NCBI RefSeq assembly: GCF_902497855.1
Contig: NZ_CABVHU010000006.1
Span: 62,001-126,000, forward strand
Length of the DNA stretch: 64,000 nucleotides
Reading direction: 5' to 3'
Origin: Pseudomonas fluorescens
GTDB taxonomy: Bacteria > Pseudomonadota > Gammaproteobacteria > Pseudomonadales > Pseudomonadaceae
Shown here: positions 34,928 through 44,100 of the stretch, in pieces
How the letters are laid out: each line of letters begins with the position of its first letter
How positions within the stretch are numbered: position 1 is the first letter of the stretch
Made by a program: the position numbers and the translations under genes
Notes under the pieces: model-generated
What the model was told of the DNA's origin: nothing
Database searches by the model: none
What the model saw: the letters and a program-made list of their open reading frames with translations, nothing else

Positions 34928-35548
34928 TCAGGCTTGCTCCTCGGCCAGGCTCAACAGCGCGTCGCGGCTGCGTTCGAGAAATTGCGCCTTGGTTTCTTCT
35001 TCGCCAAGGGCCAGGGCGGCGCCAAAGCTGATGGTGCATAACAACGGCAGCGGCAGGACGCGGCCTTTGGGCATGACGCGGTTGAGGTTGGCGATCCACA
35101 CCGGGATCAATTGTGCCTGGGGATAGGCTTTTGCCAGGTGGTACAGCCCGCTTTTGAACGGCAGCAGACCGTCCTCGGGGTTGCGTGTGCCTTCAGGGAA
35201 AATGATCAGCGAATCACCGTTTTCCAGGGCGTCGAGCATCGGCTGCAAGGGGTTATCGGCGGTCTCCCTGCGTTCGCGGTCGATCATTACGCCATTGAAC
35301 ACCCGGTTGATGATGTAGCGGCGCAGGGGGCTTTTGAGCCAGTAATCGGCGCCGGCCACCGGCCGGGTGATGCTGCGCAAAGCGGGCGGCAAGGAAGCCC
35401 ACAGCAACACAAAGTCGCCATGGCTGCTGTGGTTGGCGAAGTAGATGCGCTGCACCGCCTGCGGCGCACAGCCGAGCCACAGGCTGCGGGCTCCCGTGAG
35501 CAGGCGGGCGCCCGAGATGATGAGGGTGGCAACCGCGGGTGCGAGCAT
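34928..35548 (-). CDS. 1-acyl-glycerol-3-phosphate acyltransferase-like (PlsC-type) protein
   Basis: A 206-residue protein preceded by AAGGAG. It carries the acyltransferase block 1 motif FANHSSHGDF (His40-x4-Asp45) and block 3 LIIFPEGTRN, plus block 4 IPVWIANLNR. This is a small PLSC-type enzyme that acylates lysophosphatidate or a related lipid. It has a hydrophobic N-terminal segment (residues 1-20). In the operon it would make phosphatidate for the downstream CDP-diglyceride synthase. I do not recall this gene in the E. coli ynb cluster, so it appears to be an addition here. Confidence 0.82.
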   Translation of the reverse strand: MLAPAVATLIISGARLLTGARSLWLGCAPQAVQRIYFANHSSHGDFVLLWASLPPALRSITRPVAGADYWLKSPLRRYIINRVFNGVMIDRERRETADNPLQPMLDALENGDSLIIFPEGTRNPEDGLLPFKSGLYHLAKAYPQAQLIPVWIANLNRVMPKGRVLPLPLLCTISFGAALALGEEETKAQFLERSRDALLSLAEEQA

Positions 35549-35557
35549 GAAAACTCC

Positions 35558-36013
35558 TTATCCAGCAAAGGTCAGCCAGGGGCCGGCCACAATGAAAATC
35601 AGGGTCAGCAGCACTTGTGCCGCCACCAGCAATGCCTGGCGACGTAACAGCTTCAGAGCGCCAGAGATACGTTCGTTCCAGGGACGTCCGCCGCGGTCGG
35701 CGGGCTGCAGGCCCAGCGCAGTCAGCGCATGATCCAGGGCCCGGGTGCGTTCGGGGAGGTCTTGTGCACCGGCGGCCAGGTGCTGGAACAGATCGGCATC
35801 GAAAGCGACCCGCAGTGCCCAGTATTTTTGCCACAGGCCCAGCACCAGCAGCGTGACGCTGCAGGTCAGCCCCCAGGTTCCCGGGCTGGCCGTGACAAAT
35901 TGGCCCAGGCCGAGCAAGGCCCCCAGCAGCGTGAGCCCGGTGGACAGTCGGTCCAGCGAACCGCCACGGCGCAACAGGCTGGCGGTCGCTTGCAGCTGCA
36001 TATCAATGGACAC
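35558..36013 (-). CDS. Small membrane protein of the lipid operon
   Basis: A 151-residue protein with two or three hydrophobic segments (residues of about 26-43, 46-66 and 128-150). The start is probably the GTG at 36013, seven bases after GGAG and overlapping the preceding stop by 11 bases. Coupled translation with the PAP2-phosphatase gene is therefore likely. There is no recognised domain; the central loop (about 70-120) is hydrophilic. Its role in the pathway, perhaps as an accessory or scaffold, is unknown. Confidence 0.55.
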   Translation of the reverse strand: MSIDMQLQATASLLRRGGSLDRLSTGLTLLGALLGLGQFVTASPGTWGLTCSVTLLVLGLWQKYWALRVAFDADLFQHLAAGAQDLPERTRALDHALTALGLQPADRGGRPWNERISGALKLLRRQALLVAAQVLLTLIFIVAGPWLTFAG

Positions 36014-37349
36014 AGAGGTGCTCCGTGCTCATGGGTAACTGCTGCAGCACCTGTCGGTGCGCAGGGCTCAGGACGATCCCCGGACGTGCTCGCTGAATCA
36101 GCAGGATGGCGTCATCGACACTGGCGGCCCTGCCGCTGTGCAACAGCCATGCGGCGACCGCGATGGCGCTGCGCGAATAGCCCAGGGCGCAGCAGACCAG
36201 CAGCGGACCTTGCTGGCGCAGGCTTTCGATCGCCTCGGCCGCTGCCTGGCATTGCGCGGCGGTGGGTACCGTCAGGTCCAGTACCGGCAGCGAGCGGTAA
36301 CTGACCGAATCGGGGTTCAGTGACAGTTCTGCACACAGATCGAGTACCGCCCGGAATGACGAGTGCTGCAGTTCCTGCTGGCCTGGCAGGCGTCCGAGCC
36401 AGACGTCATCGATCACCCGGTCGGGCTGCGGATGGTGGCGGGTCCACAGCCGCGAGTTGAGCCAGGCCGCCGCCAGGTAGGGGGCCAGCAGCCAGCGTAC
36501 CGCGGGGGACAGGCGTCCATCGACGCGTTTCTGGAAACCGCGAGCGTCCAGCAGGGCATAATTGAGCGCTACCAGCAGCAAGGCCACCGCAGGCCAGATC
36601 AACCACAGCCACGCGCCCCTCAAAGTAAAGGCCGGAATTGTGAAGGCGGCCGCTCCCAAGCTGTAGTACAGCGCCAGTTGCCAGCGTTTTTTATCCACAG
36701 TCAGGCGAGCACCGTGCAGAGGGCCGGGTCCCTCCAGTGGCCACAGCCAGACGCACAGCCAACCGAGCAGCGCACCGGTGGGCAGGTCGACGAAATGGTG
36801 TTGGTAGGTGGTCAGCACCGACACTCCGATCAGGATGAACCAGCCATGCATCAACCCGCGCCACAGGCCCCGCAAGTGCCGCTGGTAGCAGCTCCATAAC
36901 ACCACCAACAGAGCAATGTGCAGGGAGGGCGCCTGATTGAACGGCTTGTCGAAACCTGCCAGGACATCGAACAGCCAGCCGAATACCCCATCCAGTTCGG
37001 GCCGGGCAAAGGTGAAGCGCAACGGCCAGATCAGAAAACAACTGACGGCGATCAACTGGGCGGTTATCAGGCGCAGGGCGTGGCGCCTGAGTTCCAGGCG
37101 ACTGGCGGGCAGCAACAGCGACAGGCCGTAGAGCAGGTCAATGGACCAGTACGGGACGATGCTCCAGGCCCAGAACGGCACTTGGGTTTCCCAGTCGAAC
37201 ACCAGGCTGGCGACATCGTCCCGTTGGGTGGTGACCCAGGTGGCGAAGCCGTAGGTGGCGAAGAACAGCGGGGCCAACAGCAACAGCCAGAGCAGTGCCG
37301 GTTTGAACAGGCCGGGTTCGCGTCCGGGCGTGGCAGTCAGGGGCATCAT
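36003..37349 (-). CDS. PAP2-type lipid phosphatase fused to dual-specificity phosphatase (YnbD-like)
   Basis: A 448-residue fusion. The start at 37349 overlaps the previous stop (ATGA); a start at 37388 would overlap further. Residues of about 20-290 are membrane-spanning with PAP2-like motifs FNQAPSLHIALLVVL and YQHHFVDLPTGALLGW, which dephosphorylate lipid phosphates at the periplasmic face. The final 150 residues are a soluble phosphatase domain with the P-loop LLVCCALGYSRSA. The normal HCX5R motif has Cys instead of the leading His. Together the two parts would remove phosphates from the lipid and from a head group or protein. Order and domain make-up match E. coli YnbD. Confidence 0.75.
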   Translation of the reverse strand: MMPLTATPGREPGLFKPALLWLLLLAPLFFATYGFATWVTTQRDDVASLVFDWETQVPFWAWSIVPYWSIDLLYGLSLLLPASRLELRRHALRLITAQLIAVSCFLIWPLRFTFARPELDGVFGWLFDVLAGFDKPFNQAPSLHIALLVVLWSCYQRHLRGLWRGLMHGWFILIGVSVLTTYQHHFVDLPTGALLGWLCVWLWPLEGPGPLHGARLTVDKKRWQLALYYSLGAAAFTIPAFTLRGAWLWLIWPAVALLLVALNYALLDARGFQKRVDGRLSPAVRWLLAPYLAAAWLNSRLWTRHHPQPDRVIDDVWLGRLPGQQELQHSSFRAVLDLCAELSLNPDSVSYRSLPVLDLTVPTAAQCQAAAEAIESLRQQGPLLVCCALGYSRSAIAVAAWLLHSGRAASVDDAILLIQRARPGIVLSPAHRQVLQQLPMSTEHLCVH

Positions 37350-39100
37350 TGCACCCGTTGCGCCAGGGATACGCTGAAAATGCCCCATTGATCGACCCGC
37401 ATGCCGATCTTGCGAAAGCCGGCGGCGGCTACCAGTTGGTCCATTTCCGCCTGGGTACGCCGGCGCATGACCCAGGCCTGGCCTTCACGGTGACTGGTCA
37501 AGGCGCGGGCGATCAGTTCCAGTTGCGGGTGCCAGGGCTGGCCGGTGTAGACCAGATAACCACCGGGTGCCACGGCGTCGGCCAGTCCGGCGAGAGAGCC
37601 ACTGACCATCTGGTTGTCGGCGAACAGCTCATATAGGCCGGACACCACCGCCAGCGTCGGCTTGGGATCGAGTGCGGCGAGGTCGGCACGGTCGAAGGCA
37701 TCGCCCTTGACGAATTGTGCGATGGCCTCCAGGCCTTTGTCGCGGATCAGTGCACCACCGTCGCGCACGTTGATGTCGCTGTAGTCGCGCAACAGGATCG
37801 ACTCGGGAAGCGGGTCGATGCCCTGCAAGGCTTCAAGAATGTAGCGCCCATGCCCGGCGGCAATGTCGACGATGCGCACTTCGCGACCCTGGTCACGCAG
37901 GTGCGCCATGGCCAGGCGCAGCAGTTCTTCGACATGCAGCTTGCGTTGGCGAATGCCGCGCCAGCCGATGGAGTCCAGGTAGTTACGGTCGATCAGTCGA
38001 CCCATGGCAGAGGTGCCGGTGGGCGTGTTGCGGTAGACGTAGTCCAGGGTGCTGCCGGAGTCGTAGCCGGTGTCGAAACCCAGCTTGAGCCCGGACGACA
38101 GCCGGCTGCCGAGGCCCATGCCGGCGCGGGTCATGCGCCAGTACAGGTCGCGCAGGGAATTGCGGGGCAATGGCGCGGCCAATGATTCTGATTCGGCGCA
38201 GGTCAGGCCCAGGCGGTCGGCGGCCAGCAGGGAAGGGCGGGCAGCCGGTTGTTGAAAGTTGTGCAGGATAAAACGGCGTACGCTGGCAACGGCGCTCTCG
38301 CGACGCTGTTCACCCAGGGTATCGTGGAAGAATCCCGGCAGCACATGTTTCTCCTTGTGCAGGCTGCCGAGGCGCTCGAAGAACTGTTCCTGAGGGTGGC
38401 GATGCACTACGAAATCGGCACCGGAAATCAACAACTGCGTCGGCACCTGGATGGCCTGGGCATCGGCCACCACTCGCTCGGCAGCGTCGTAAAGACCGAG
38501 CAGGACATTGACCGAAATCGCCTTGGTGATCAGCGGGTCGTCGTCGTAGCTGGCGACCCGTTGCGGGTCGTGGCTGAGAAACCGCGCTTTAACGTAGCTG
38601 TTGACGAAAAAGTTGCCACGCCACCGGCGCATCAGCGCCAGCCCCTGGCGCGCGAAGGGCACGTAGAGTTTGACCTTGAACGCCGGTGACGCCAGCACCA
38701 GGGAGCGTATGCGTGGCGCGTAATCGTGGACCCAGGTGGCCACGATCACTGCACCGACGCTCTGGGCGATCACCGCGATATTTTCTTCAGCGATACCGTA
38801 TGCCGCGCCCAGGTGATCGCAGAAGGTCTGCACGTCGCGCACGCTGGTGGCAAAACCCGGGCTGTCGCCACGGGCACCGGGCGAGAGGCCATGACCCCGG
38901 GCGTCCCAGGCAAAGAAATCATGGTCGGGCAGATTCAGTTCATCCACCAAGTGGGCAATGCGCCCGGAGTGTTCATGGCCGCGGTGAAACAACAGCACGG
39001 CCTGGCGTGGTTCGCCTGGCGCCGTGGTACCAGGCCAGTAGCGGTAAAACAATTCCACGCCGTCATGGGTGGTGAACGTCTGATGTCGAGCTTCGCGCAT
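37346..39100 (-). CDS. Alpha/beta hydrolase fused to SAM-dependent methyltransferase (YnbC-like)
   Basis: A 584-residue fusion. Residues 1 to about 290 are a lysophospholipase-like alpha/beta hydrolase: VLLFHRGHEHSGRIAHLV, FFAWDARGHGLSPG, and nucleophile Ser114 in VIAQSVGAVI (Ala-Gln-Ser-Val-Gly instead of Gly-x-Ser-x-Gly). Residues of about 390-584 are a class I methyltransferase with motif I VRIVDIAAGHGRYILE. The hydrolase half could trim acyl chains and the other half could methylate the head group. The architecture matches E. coli YnbC. The stop overlaps the start of the PAP2 fusion, so the genes are coupled. Confidence 0.75.
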   Translation of the reverse strand: MREARHQTFTTHDGVELFYRYWPGTTAPGEPRQAVLLFHRGHEHSGRIAHLVDELNLPDHDFFAWDARGHGLSPGARGDSPGFATSVRDVQTFCDHLGAAYGIAEENIAVIAQSVGAVIVATWVHDYAPRIRSLVLASPAFKVKLYVPFARQGLALMRRWRGNFFVNSYVKARFLSHDPQRVASYDDDPLITKAISVNVLLGLYDAAERVVADAQAIQVPTQLLISGADFVVHRHPQEQFFERLGSLHKEKHVLPGFFHDTLGEQRRESAVASVRRFILHNFQQPAARPSLLAADRLGLTCAESESLAAPLPRNSLRDLYWRMTRAGMGLGSRLSSGLKLGFDTGYDSGSTLDYVYRNTPTGTSAMGRLIDRNYLDSIGWRGIRQRKLHVEELLRLAMAHLRDQGREVRIVDIAAGHGRYILEALQGIDPLPESILLRDYSDINVRDGGALIRDKGLEAIAQFVKGDAFDRADLAALDPKPTLAVVSGLYELFADNQMVSGSLAGLADAVAPGGYLVYTGQPWHPQLELIARALTSHREGQAWVMRRRTQAEMDQLVAAAGFRKIGMRVDQWGIFSVSLAQRVQ

Positions 39101-39110
39101 TGCACTGTCC

Positions 39111-39734
39111 TTATGCTGAAGGGGTGTCTACCTGTACTTCCTTGAGGCCCTGGCGGACCCTGTTGATCAGCGTGTAAACCAACAATGCGGCGATGATCGC
39201 GAACACGGCGTTGATCCACAGGGCGCTGATCCAGCCCACTGCAATAGCGACCGCCACGACCCCCAGCACAAAAGCCCGATCACTTTTGCCCATGGGCCCG
39301 TCATAGCGCCGCGAGGCGCCAACCATCGGCCCCAGCACGCCGCTGTATTCGCTGAACAAGGCGAGCAGGGCGACCAGTAGCACCAGCCACAGGCTGACAT
39401 CCGGGAGCAGGGCAAACGGCAGGATCAGCGCACAGTCGGCGACGATATCGCACAGCTCATTGAGATAGGCCCCCAGGTGCGACTGCTGGTTGAACTCCCG
39501 GGCGAGCATGCCATCGATGGCGTTGAGCGCCATGCGCACCAACATCCAGATGGGTACCAGCACAAAGATCCAGGGGTGATGCACGAAACCTGCGATCACC
39601 ACGCCCACCAGGATTGAGCCGATGCCGGCGATCAGGGTGATCTGGTTGGCGGTGGCGCCCTTGTCGAACAAGCGCCGGACCAGGGGGCGCAGGAGGTTTT
39701 GGAATGCGGGTTTGATCTGGTAGATGCTGGGCAC
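39111..39734 (-). CDS. CDP-alcohol phosphotransferase-family protein (YnbA-like)
   Basis: A 207-residue inner-membrane protein with about six hydrophobic segments and first gene of the operon. The GTG at 39734 is the start, because the N-terminus PSIYQIKPAFQNLLRP matches YnbA; a ribosome site is not evident. The signature is N71-xx-DG-xx-AR, then G88-xxx-N92-xxx-D96. The family normally has four Asp in D-xx-DG-xx-AR-x8-G-xxx-D-xxx-D, so the first and third are Asn here. The reaction would couple a CDP-lipid to an alcohol, but the changed metal or base residues make catalysis uncertain. From memory, E. coli YnbA has the same Asn changes. Confidence 0.78.
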   Translation of the reverse strand: MPSIYQIKPAFQNLLRPLVRRLFDKGATANQITLIAGIGSILVGVVIAGFVHHPWIFVLVPIWMLVRMALNAIDGMLAREFNQQSHLGAYLNELCDIVADCALILPFALLPDVSLWLVLLVALLALFSEYSGVLGPMVGASRRYDGPMGKSDRAFVLGVVAVAIAVGWISALWINAVFAIIAALLVYTLINRVRQGLKEVQVDTPSA

Positions 39735-40027
39735 GTTGGAGGGGTCTCGGCCAGTGATAGTCGGGAGAGGCGATATGGTTACTGAGTGTAGATGGCATCT
39801 TGCGATGGATTTGGCGACAGCGCCTGGTGATTGGAGTCATGGCAACGAGCATTTTTCAATGGGGCAAAATCAAACAGGCTGAAATACGGAAATTTCCGAC
39901 GTCATCAGTGGCCTTTTCCGGCATTCATCGTGGCTCTCTCTTGTTAGCTTTCTCGGCCATTACCGCTCTTTGATGTCGTCATGGATGAGACTCGCGCGGT
40001 TGTCGTTCTCAGCTCAAGGATCAGCCT
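39735..40027. other. Divergent promoter region between lipid operon and type VI island
   Basis: About 290 bases carrying the upstream regions of both the minus-strand lipid operon and the plus-strand vgrG remnant. No clear -35/-10 pair or gene is recognised; the stretch is lower in GC than its surroundings. Confidence 0.4.
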
Positions 40028-40297
40028 ATGTTCGCACCGGCCAATGTTGCTCATTTCGAACTGAAAATCCCCACCGTTCGCAACGATTTCAAGGTGCTGG
40101 CCTTTAACGGTACGGAGGCCATCAGCCGCTTGTACACGATCAATATCGAGCTGAGCCAGCGGTTATGCGCCGAGGAAGGCATTGCCTGGCACCTCCAGCC
40201 TTCACCCTATGGCCATAGGCTGGAGGAAACCCCTTATCAACCAGGCTCCGGTATTTGCCAAGTCCCCAAACAGCAGAGTGGGGCAGCCCATGCTTGA
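40028..40297 (+). pseudogene. Collapsed vgrG (type VI spike) remnant
   Basis: An 89-codon open frame. Residues 1-42 (FAPANVAHFELKIPTVRNDF, then AFNGTEAISRLYTINIEL) are the N-terminus of a VgrG spike. They are joined directly to an internal block QRLCAEEGIAWHLQPSP, which in an intact VgrG sits more than 100 residues further on. After it the frame is unrelated. Nearly all of the gp27/gp5-like core is missing, so it cannot form a spike. It precedes and overlaps the adaptor gene as an intact vgrG would. The ribosome site AAGGATC is retained. Confidence 0.72.
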
Positions 40298-41162
40298 ATT
40301 ACCGCCATTGCCAGATGATCTGCCCTGGTCGTTGCCGGCCTATCTGCAGTTGGACGGGGTCAGCGCGGCGAATCTGGCGCATCGCCTGCACCGCTGGGAT
40401 AACCCGGTGTATTGCCTGTACCACGGCACCCGCTGGCATGAGCTGGCGGACATCTCACCCTGCTTGGTCACGCTCAAGGGCGCCGGGGATTCACTGCTGG
40501 CGTACTTCCAGGAACATGCCGCGCTGGAATGGGGGTATCTGCTGTTCAGCGAGGCCGACGCGCTAACGCTGTGCAAACATTGGCGCCGCCTGCTCAGTCT
40601 TGAGCAGGCGGAGGGCGTGGAAGTCATGCCGCGCATCGCCGATCCAGCCGTCATGCATCCTCTGTTTGACCTTGCGTGCCAAGCCAACAGCGCACGTTGG
40701 TTCGGGCCTGTCGCCCACGTCTGCCTGCCCGATGGGGTAGCGGGCGCCTGGCGGCAGCACACCCGCCCCGAACAGGCCCGCGTTGAACCGCAGGCTAATC
40801 GATTGACCGATCAGGAGCTTACGGCACTGGGCGAGGTCGAGTTTCGCAACGTCGTCTCAGCCTTGAGTGAGCACTTGCAAGCGCACTTTCCAGCGTTCAT
40901 GGCGAATTTTCCAGGGCCTGAGTGTCGTCAATATGCACAAAAACTGGCGAGCGAAGCCTACCAGCAAGGCTTTTCCTCAGATCAGGAAATGGCCCTTTAC
41001 GCGAACGTTTTTGGTTATCTGGCCGGGCAACCGGTGATTGAACATCCTGATATTGCGCAACTGCTGGCGGGGGCGGCAGCGGGCGCCCCATTGGCGCGCG
41101 TACAACGCGCCGCCGAGCTGGCCGAAAGCCGTGCTGCCGATCGACAAGGAGGCCTACTGTGA
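40290..41162 (+). CDS. DUF4123 type VI effector adaptor (Tap-1/TEC-like)
   Basis: A 290-residue cytoplasmic protein. The ATG at 40290 overlaps the end of the vgrG remnant. The N-terminal 130 residues (YLQLDGVSAANLAHRLHRW; ADISPCLVTL; GYLLFSEADALTLCKHWRRL) are the DUF4123 fold that loads an effector onto its VgrG. The C-terminal half (LTDQELTALGEVEFRNVVSAL) is a helical partner-binding extension. The stop overlaps the GTG start of the effector, so production is coupled. With the cognate VgrG collapsed, loading must use another VgrG or be lost. Confidence 0.78.
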   Translation: MLELPPLPDDLPWSLPAYLQLDGVSAANLAHRLHRWDNPVYCLYHGTRWHELADISPCLVTLKGAGDSLLAYFQEHAALEWGYLLFSEADALTLCKHWRRLLSLEQAEGVEVMPRIADPAVMHPLFDLACQANSARWFGPVAHVCLPDGVAGAWRQHTRPEQARVEPQANRLTDQELTALGEVEFRNVVSALSEHLQAHFPAFMANFPGPECRQYAQKLASEAYQQGFSSDQEMALYANVFGYLAGQPVIEHPDIAQLLAGAAAGAPLARVQRAAELAESRAADRQGGLL

Positions 41163-44100
41163 ATGCCCGACAACCACCCAAAGTCAGCGCCAATACCGCG
41201 GCCATGGCCATGAGCGCCAAGGACGCCCGTTCACCCATCGGGCTGTGCCCCTTGATGGGCCAGAAAGTGCAGTTGTTGCCGCTGCGCTACGGCCTGGTCG
41301 AACGCCTCGACCCCTCGGGCGAACTGACCCTGCCGCTCACGCTGAAAAGCCAGCCCCTGGGCATACGGCTGCTGCGTGACGGCTACCTGTACCTCATCGA
41401 TAACGACACCGGTTACCTGCACGAATACCGCGTCGAACAGGGGCAGATCAGCAAACTGCTGTGGCAGGGTCGGGAAGTGGCTGGCGACACGCGCACCGCG
41501 GCGGTCGGCGAGCCGCATTTGGTCTTCACCCGGCAACACCGGTTGTATGCCAGTTATTCGGAAATCCAGTGGACGGCCTTCAAATGCGCGCAAGTGCTCA
41601 AGGGCCCCGGCGAGCGTGAACGCTTGATGCAACGCATCGATCTGGCGAGTGCTTGCCCCGTCAATGGCGGTACTGATTTGTTGAGCAAGCTGCAGGCGGA
41701 AAAATGGCTCGCGGAAGTGGCGCCACCCCTCCCGCCAACCGCGGGCAAAGGCCCCGAGGCATTGCCCGAGGGCGCCCACCCGCAGGAACGCCAACCCTAT
41801 AGCTGGGAAGCCACGCCGCTGTTCAAGGAGACTGGGATCGAAGCGCTCACCAGTCGGGTGCTGGGCGTCTACCAGAACGACTATCTGTTTTTGGTCTTGC
41901 GCGACGATTTTGGCGTGATGCGCGACCTGGCCAGCGCCCAACTGCAGGTCGCGGACTGGATCGAGCACTGGAGTGCCGACGAGGCGGCCCAGCGCAAATA
42001 CCTCACCGGCGCTTACATCCAGTCTTTGTATGAGGCGGGTCCGGCGCGTCTGCAAGCCTTGGCGACCACTAACGCTGAAGTCAAAGACCTGCAGGAGGCC
42101 CTCAGCCCGCAACAGCAGACGGCTCTTCATGATTACTTGCGGGCCAAACGTGAGCATGCAAGGCCGTCAATCTATGGCGATGAGCAGGCCTGGCGCAAGG
42201 CGGCGGCCAGCGATCCTTACGCGCGTGCCTTCGTCAACCTGCTCGATGCCTTGGGCGAAGCGCTGTGGCAAAAACATCAAAGTGCCATCGCCAGCCTCCA
42301 CCTGCAAACCTGGGAGGCGCTGAACGGCAAGGCCATCGGCGAGCGTGGTATCGATCAACTGGTCAAGCGGGCCGAGATGCAAAAGTTCGTCCGCCAGCAG
42401 CAAACGCTGCTCAGCCATTGGCAACAGCGCCTGCAAGCCATACGTGAAGACCGCTTGAACATGATCGCCAGCGGCCATTTTCACCGAGCCGCCTGGTATT
42501 ACGACTTCCAGCACGACGCGCTGATCCAGCATCGCCTGGAAACCGAATTCGTTTGCGTGGCAGCCCTGTGCAGCGATCGTGACGCGACGGAAAAGCTCGC
42601 CGCCTTCCTCGAACAAAACCCGCTCACCGTGGTCCCGGGGCTGGAAACCCTGCCCCTCGCCGAACAGCTGGATGTGAGCAAGAAACTTCTGGATCTGAGC
42701 AACTTCTCGATCAAGGTCGCCACGGCCCCGGACAGCCTGGCCAACGTCAATGCGCTGGCCAATCAGTTCAACAGCCTGATGAACGAACGGCTGCCCAACT
42801 ATGGGGATCTGAATACGCGGTTCAAGGGGCTGCAGAGTTTGTTGGATGGGGCGTATAACCCGGCCAGGCAACTCAGCATTGCGGACGAGCTAGACACCGC
42901 TCATAACGCACTAACGCAGCGACAGCAGATCGATCCCGACAGCTTCCTCCGTGACCTCGGCCAACCGGCGCGCCTGCAACTGTTGCGCGAGTTTTCCCGC
43001 AGCGGCCTGACCCTGCGGGCGGCGTCGGCTGACGAAATCCAGGCCTTCAACAAGACCCGCGATGCCGCCCTCGATCTGCGCCGCCAGCTCAAGCGCGCCT
43101 ACAAGCTGCGCCGTGAGGAGTTGTCGCGGCAAACCCATGGCTTGAGCGCGCCGGGCAGCGAGCGGGTGCATAACCAGCGGATCAATGAGCTCAAGGCCGC
43201 GCTGCTGCCGCTGGAAGAGCGCCTCAGCCGGGCGTTGACGGTGGGTGGCGGCGGGCGCCGGCAGATCGGTACGGTGGTCGACGGCATGGACCCGGCGCTG
43301 CGTAAGGAAATGCAGCGTACGGTGCGGGATTTCCGCGCGACGGGGACGTTCGGCAAGCCGCTGAGTAGCGCCCTGAAGTCCGGAGGGGATGGGATTGCTT
43401 TGTTGCTGTTTGTGTATCAGGGGCAGAAGTTTGTTGAGGCGTTGAGTTCGATCCTGAAAAAGGATAACCGCTCCTTAACTGATGCAGTGGCTTTCGCTGA
43501 ATCATTCTTCGGTATGTCGGCCGCGGGCTTTGCGGCGGTACAGGGTCTGTCGGTGACAATCCTTCAAGCGCATATCGAGCAAATGGACAGTGCCGCCGGC
43601 AAACTCAATACCATGAGCCGGTTGGGGCGCTGGACAGGGCTTGCAGGAGACGCCGCGTTTGTAGCGGGTGCTCTGGCCGCTGCTTTCGATTTAGGCAAGC
43701 ATTCCCAGCAATGGGGCAAAGCGCTCGCCGAAGGTAATCACCAGGCGTTAGCCGCCACGACCTTACAGATTGCGGGCGACGGTATTCTGGTGGGCACCAA
43801 CACCTGGGGCGCCAAACACACAACATCGATCATCAGCCAGATCCTCAAGAAGCCCGCCCAACTGCGGGCCCTGGCCTGGGCCGAAGCCAGTCCGCGGCTG
43901 CTGAGCATCGCCGCCAAAGCCAACCTGGTGGGCCTGATCGGTACGGCCCTGCAACTGGTGGGCGAAGGCTTTTACAACTACTTCAACCTGGACGCCCTGC
44001 AAAAATGGCTGCAAGCCAGCGCCTGGGGCAGGGCCAACCTGCAACGCAGCCTGGCCGAGGACTGGAGCACCCTGGCCCGGGTGGTACAACAACCGACCTG

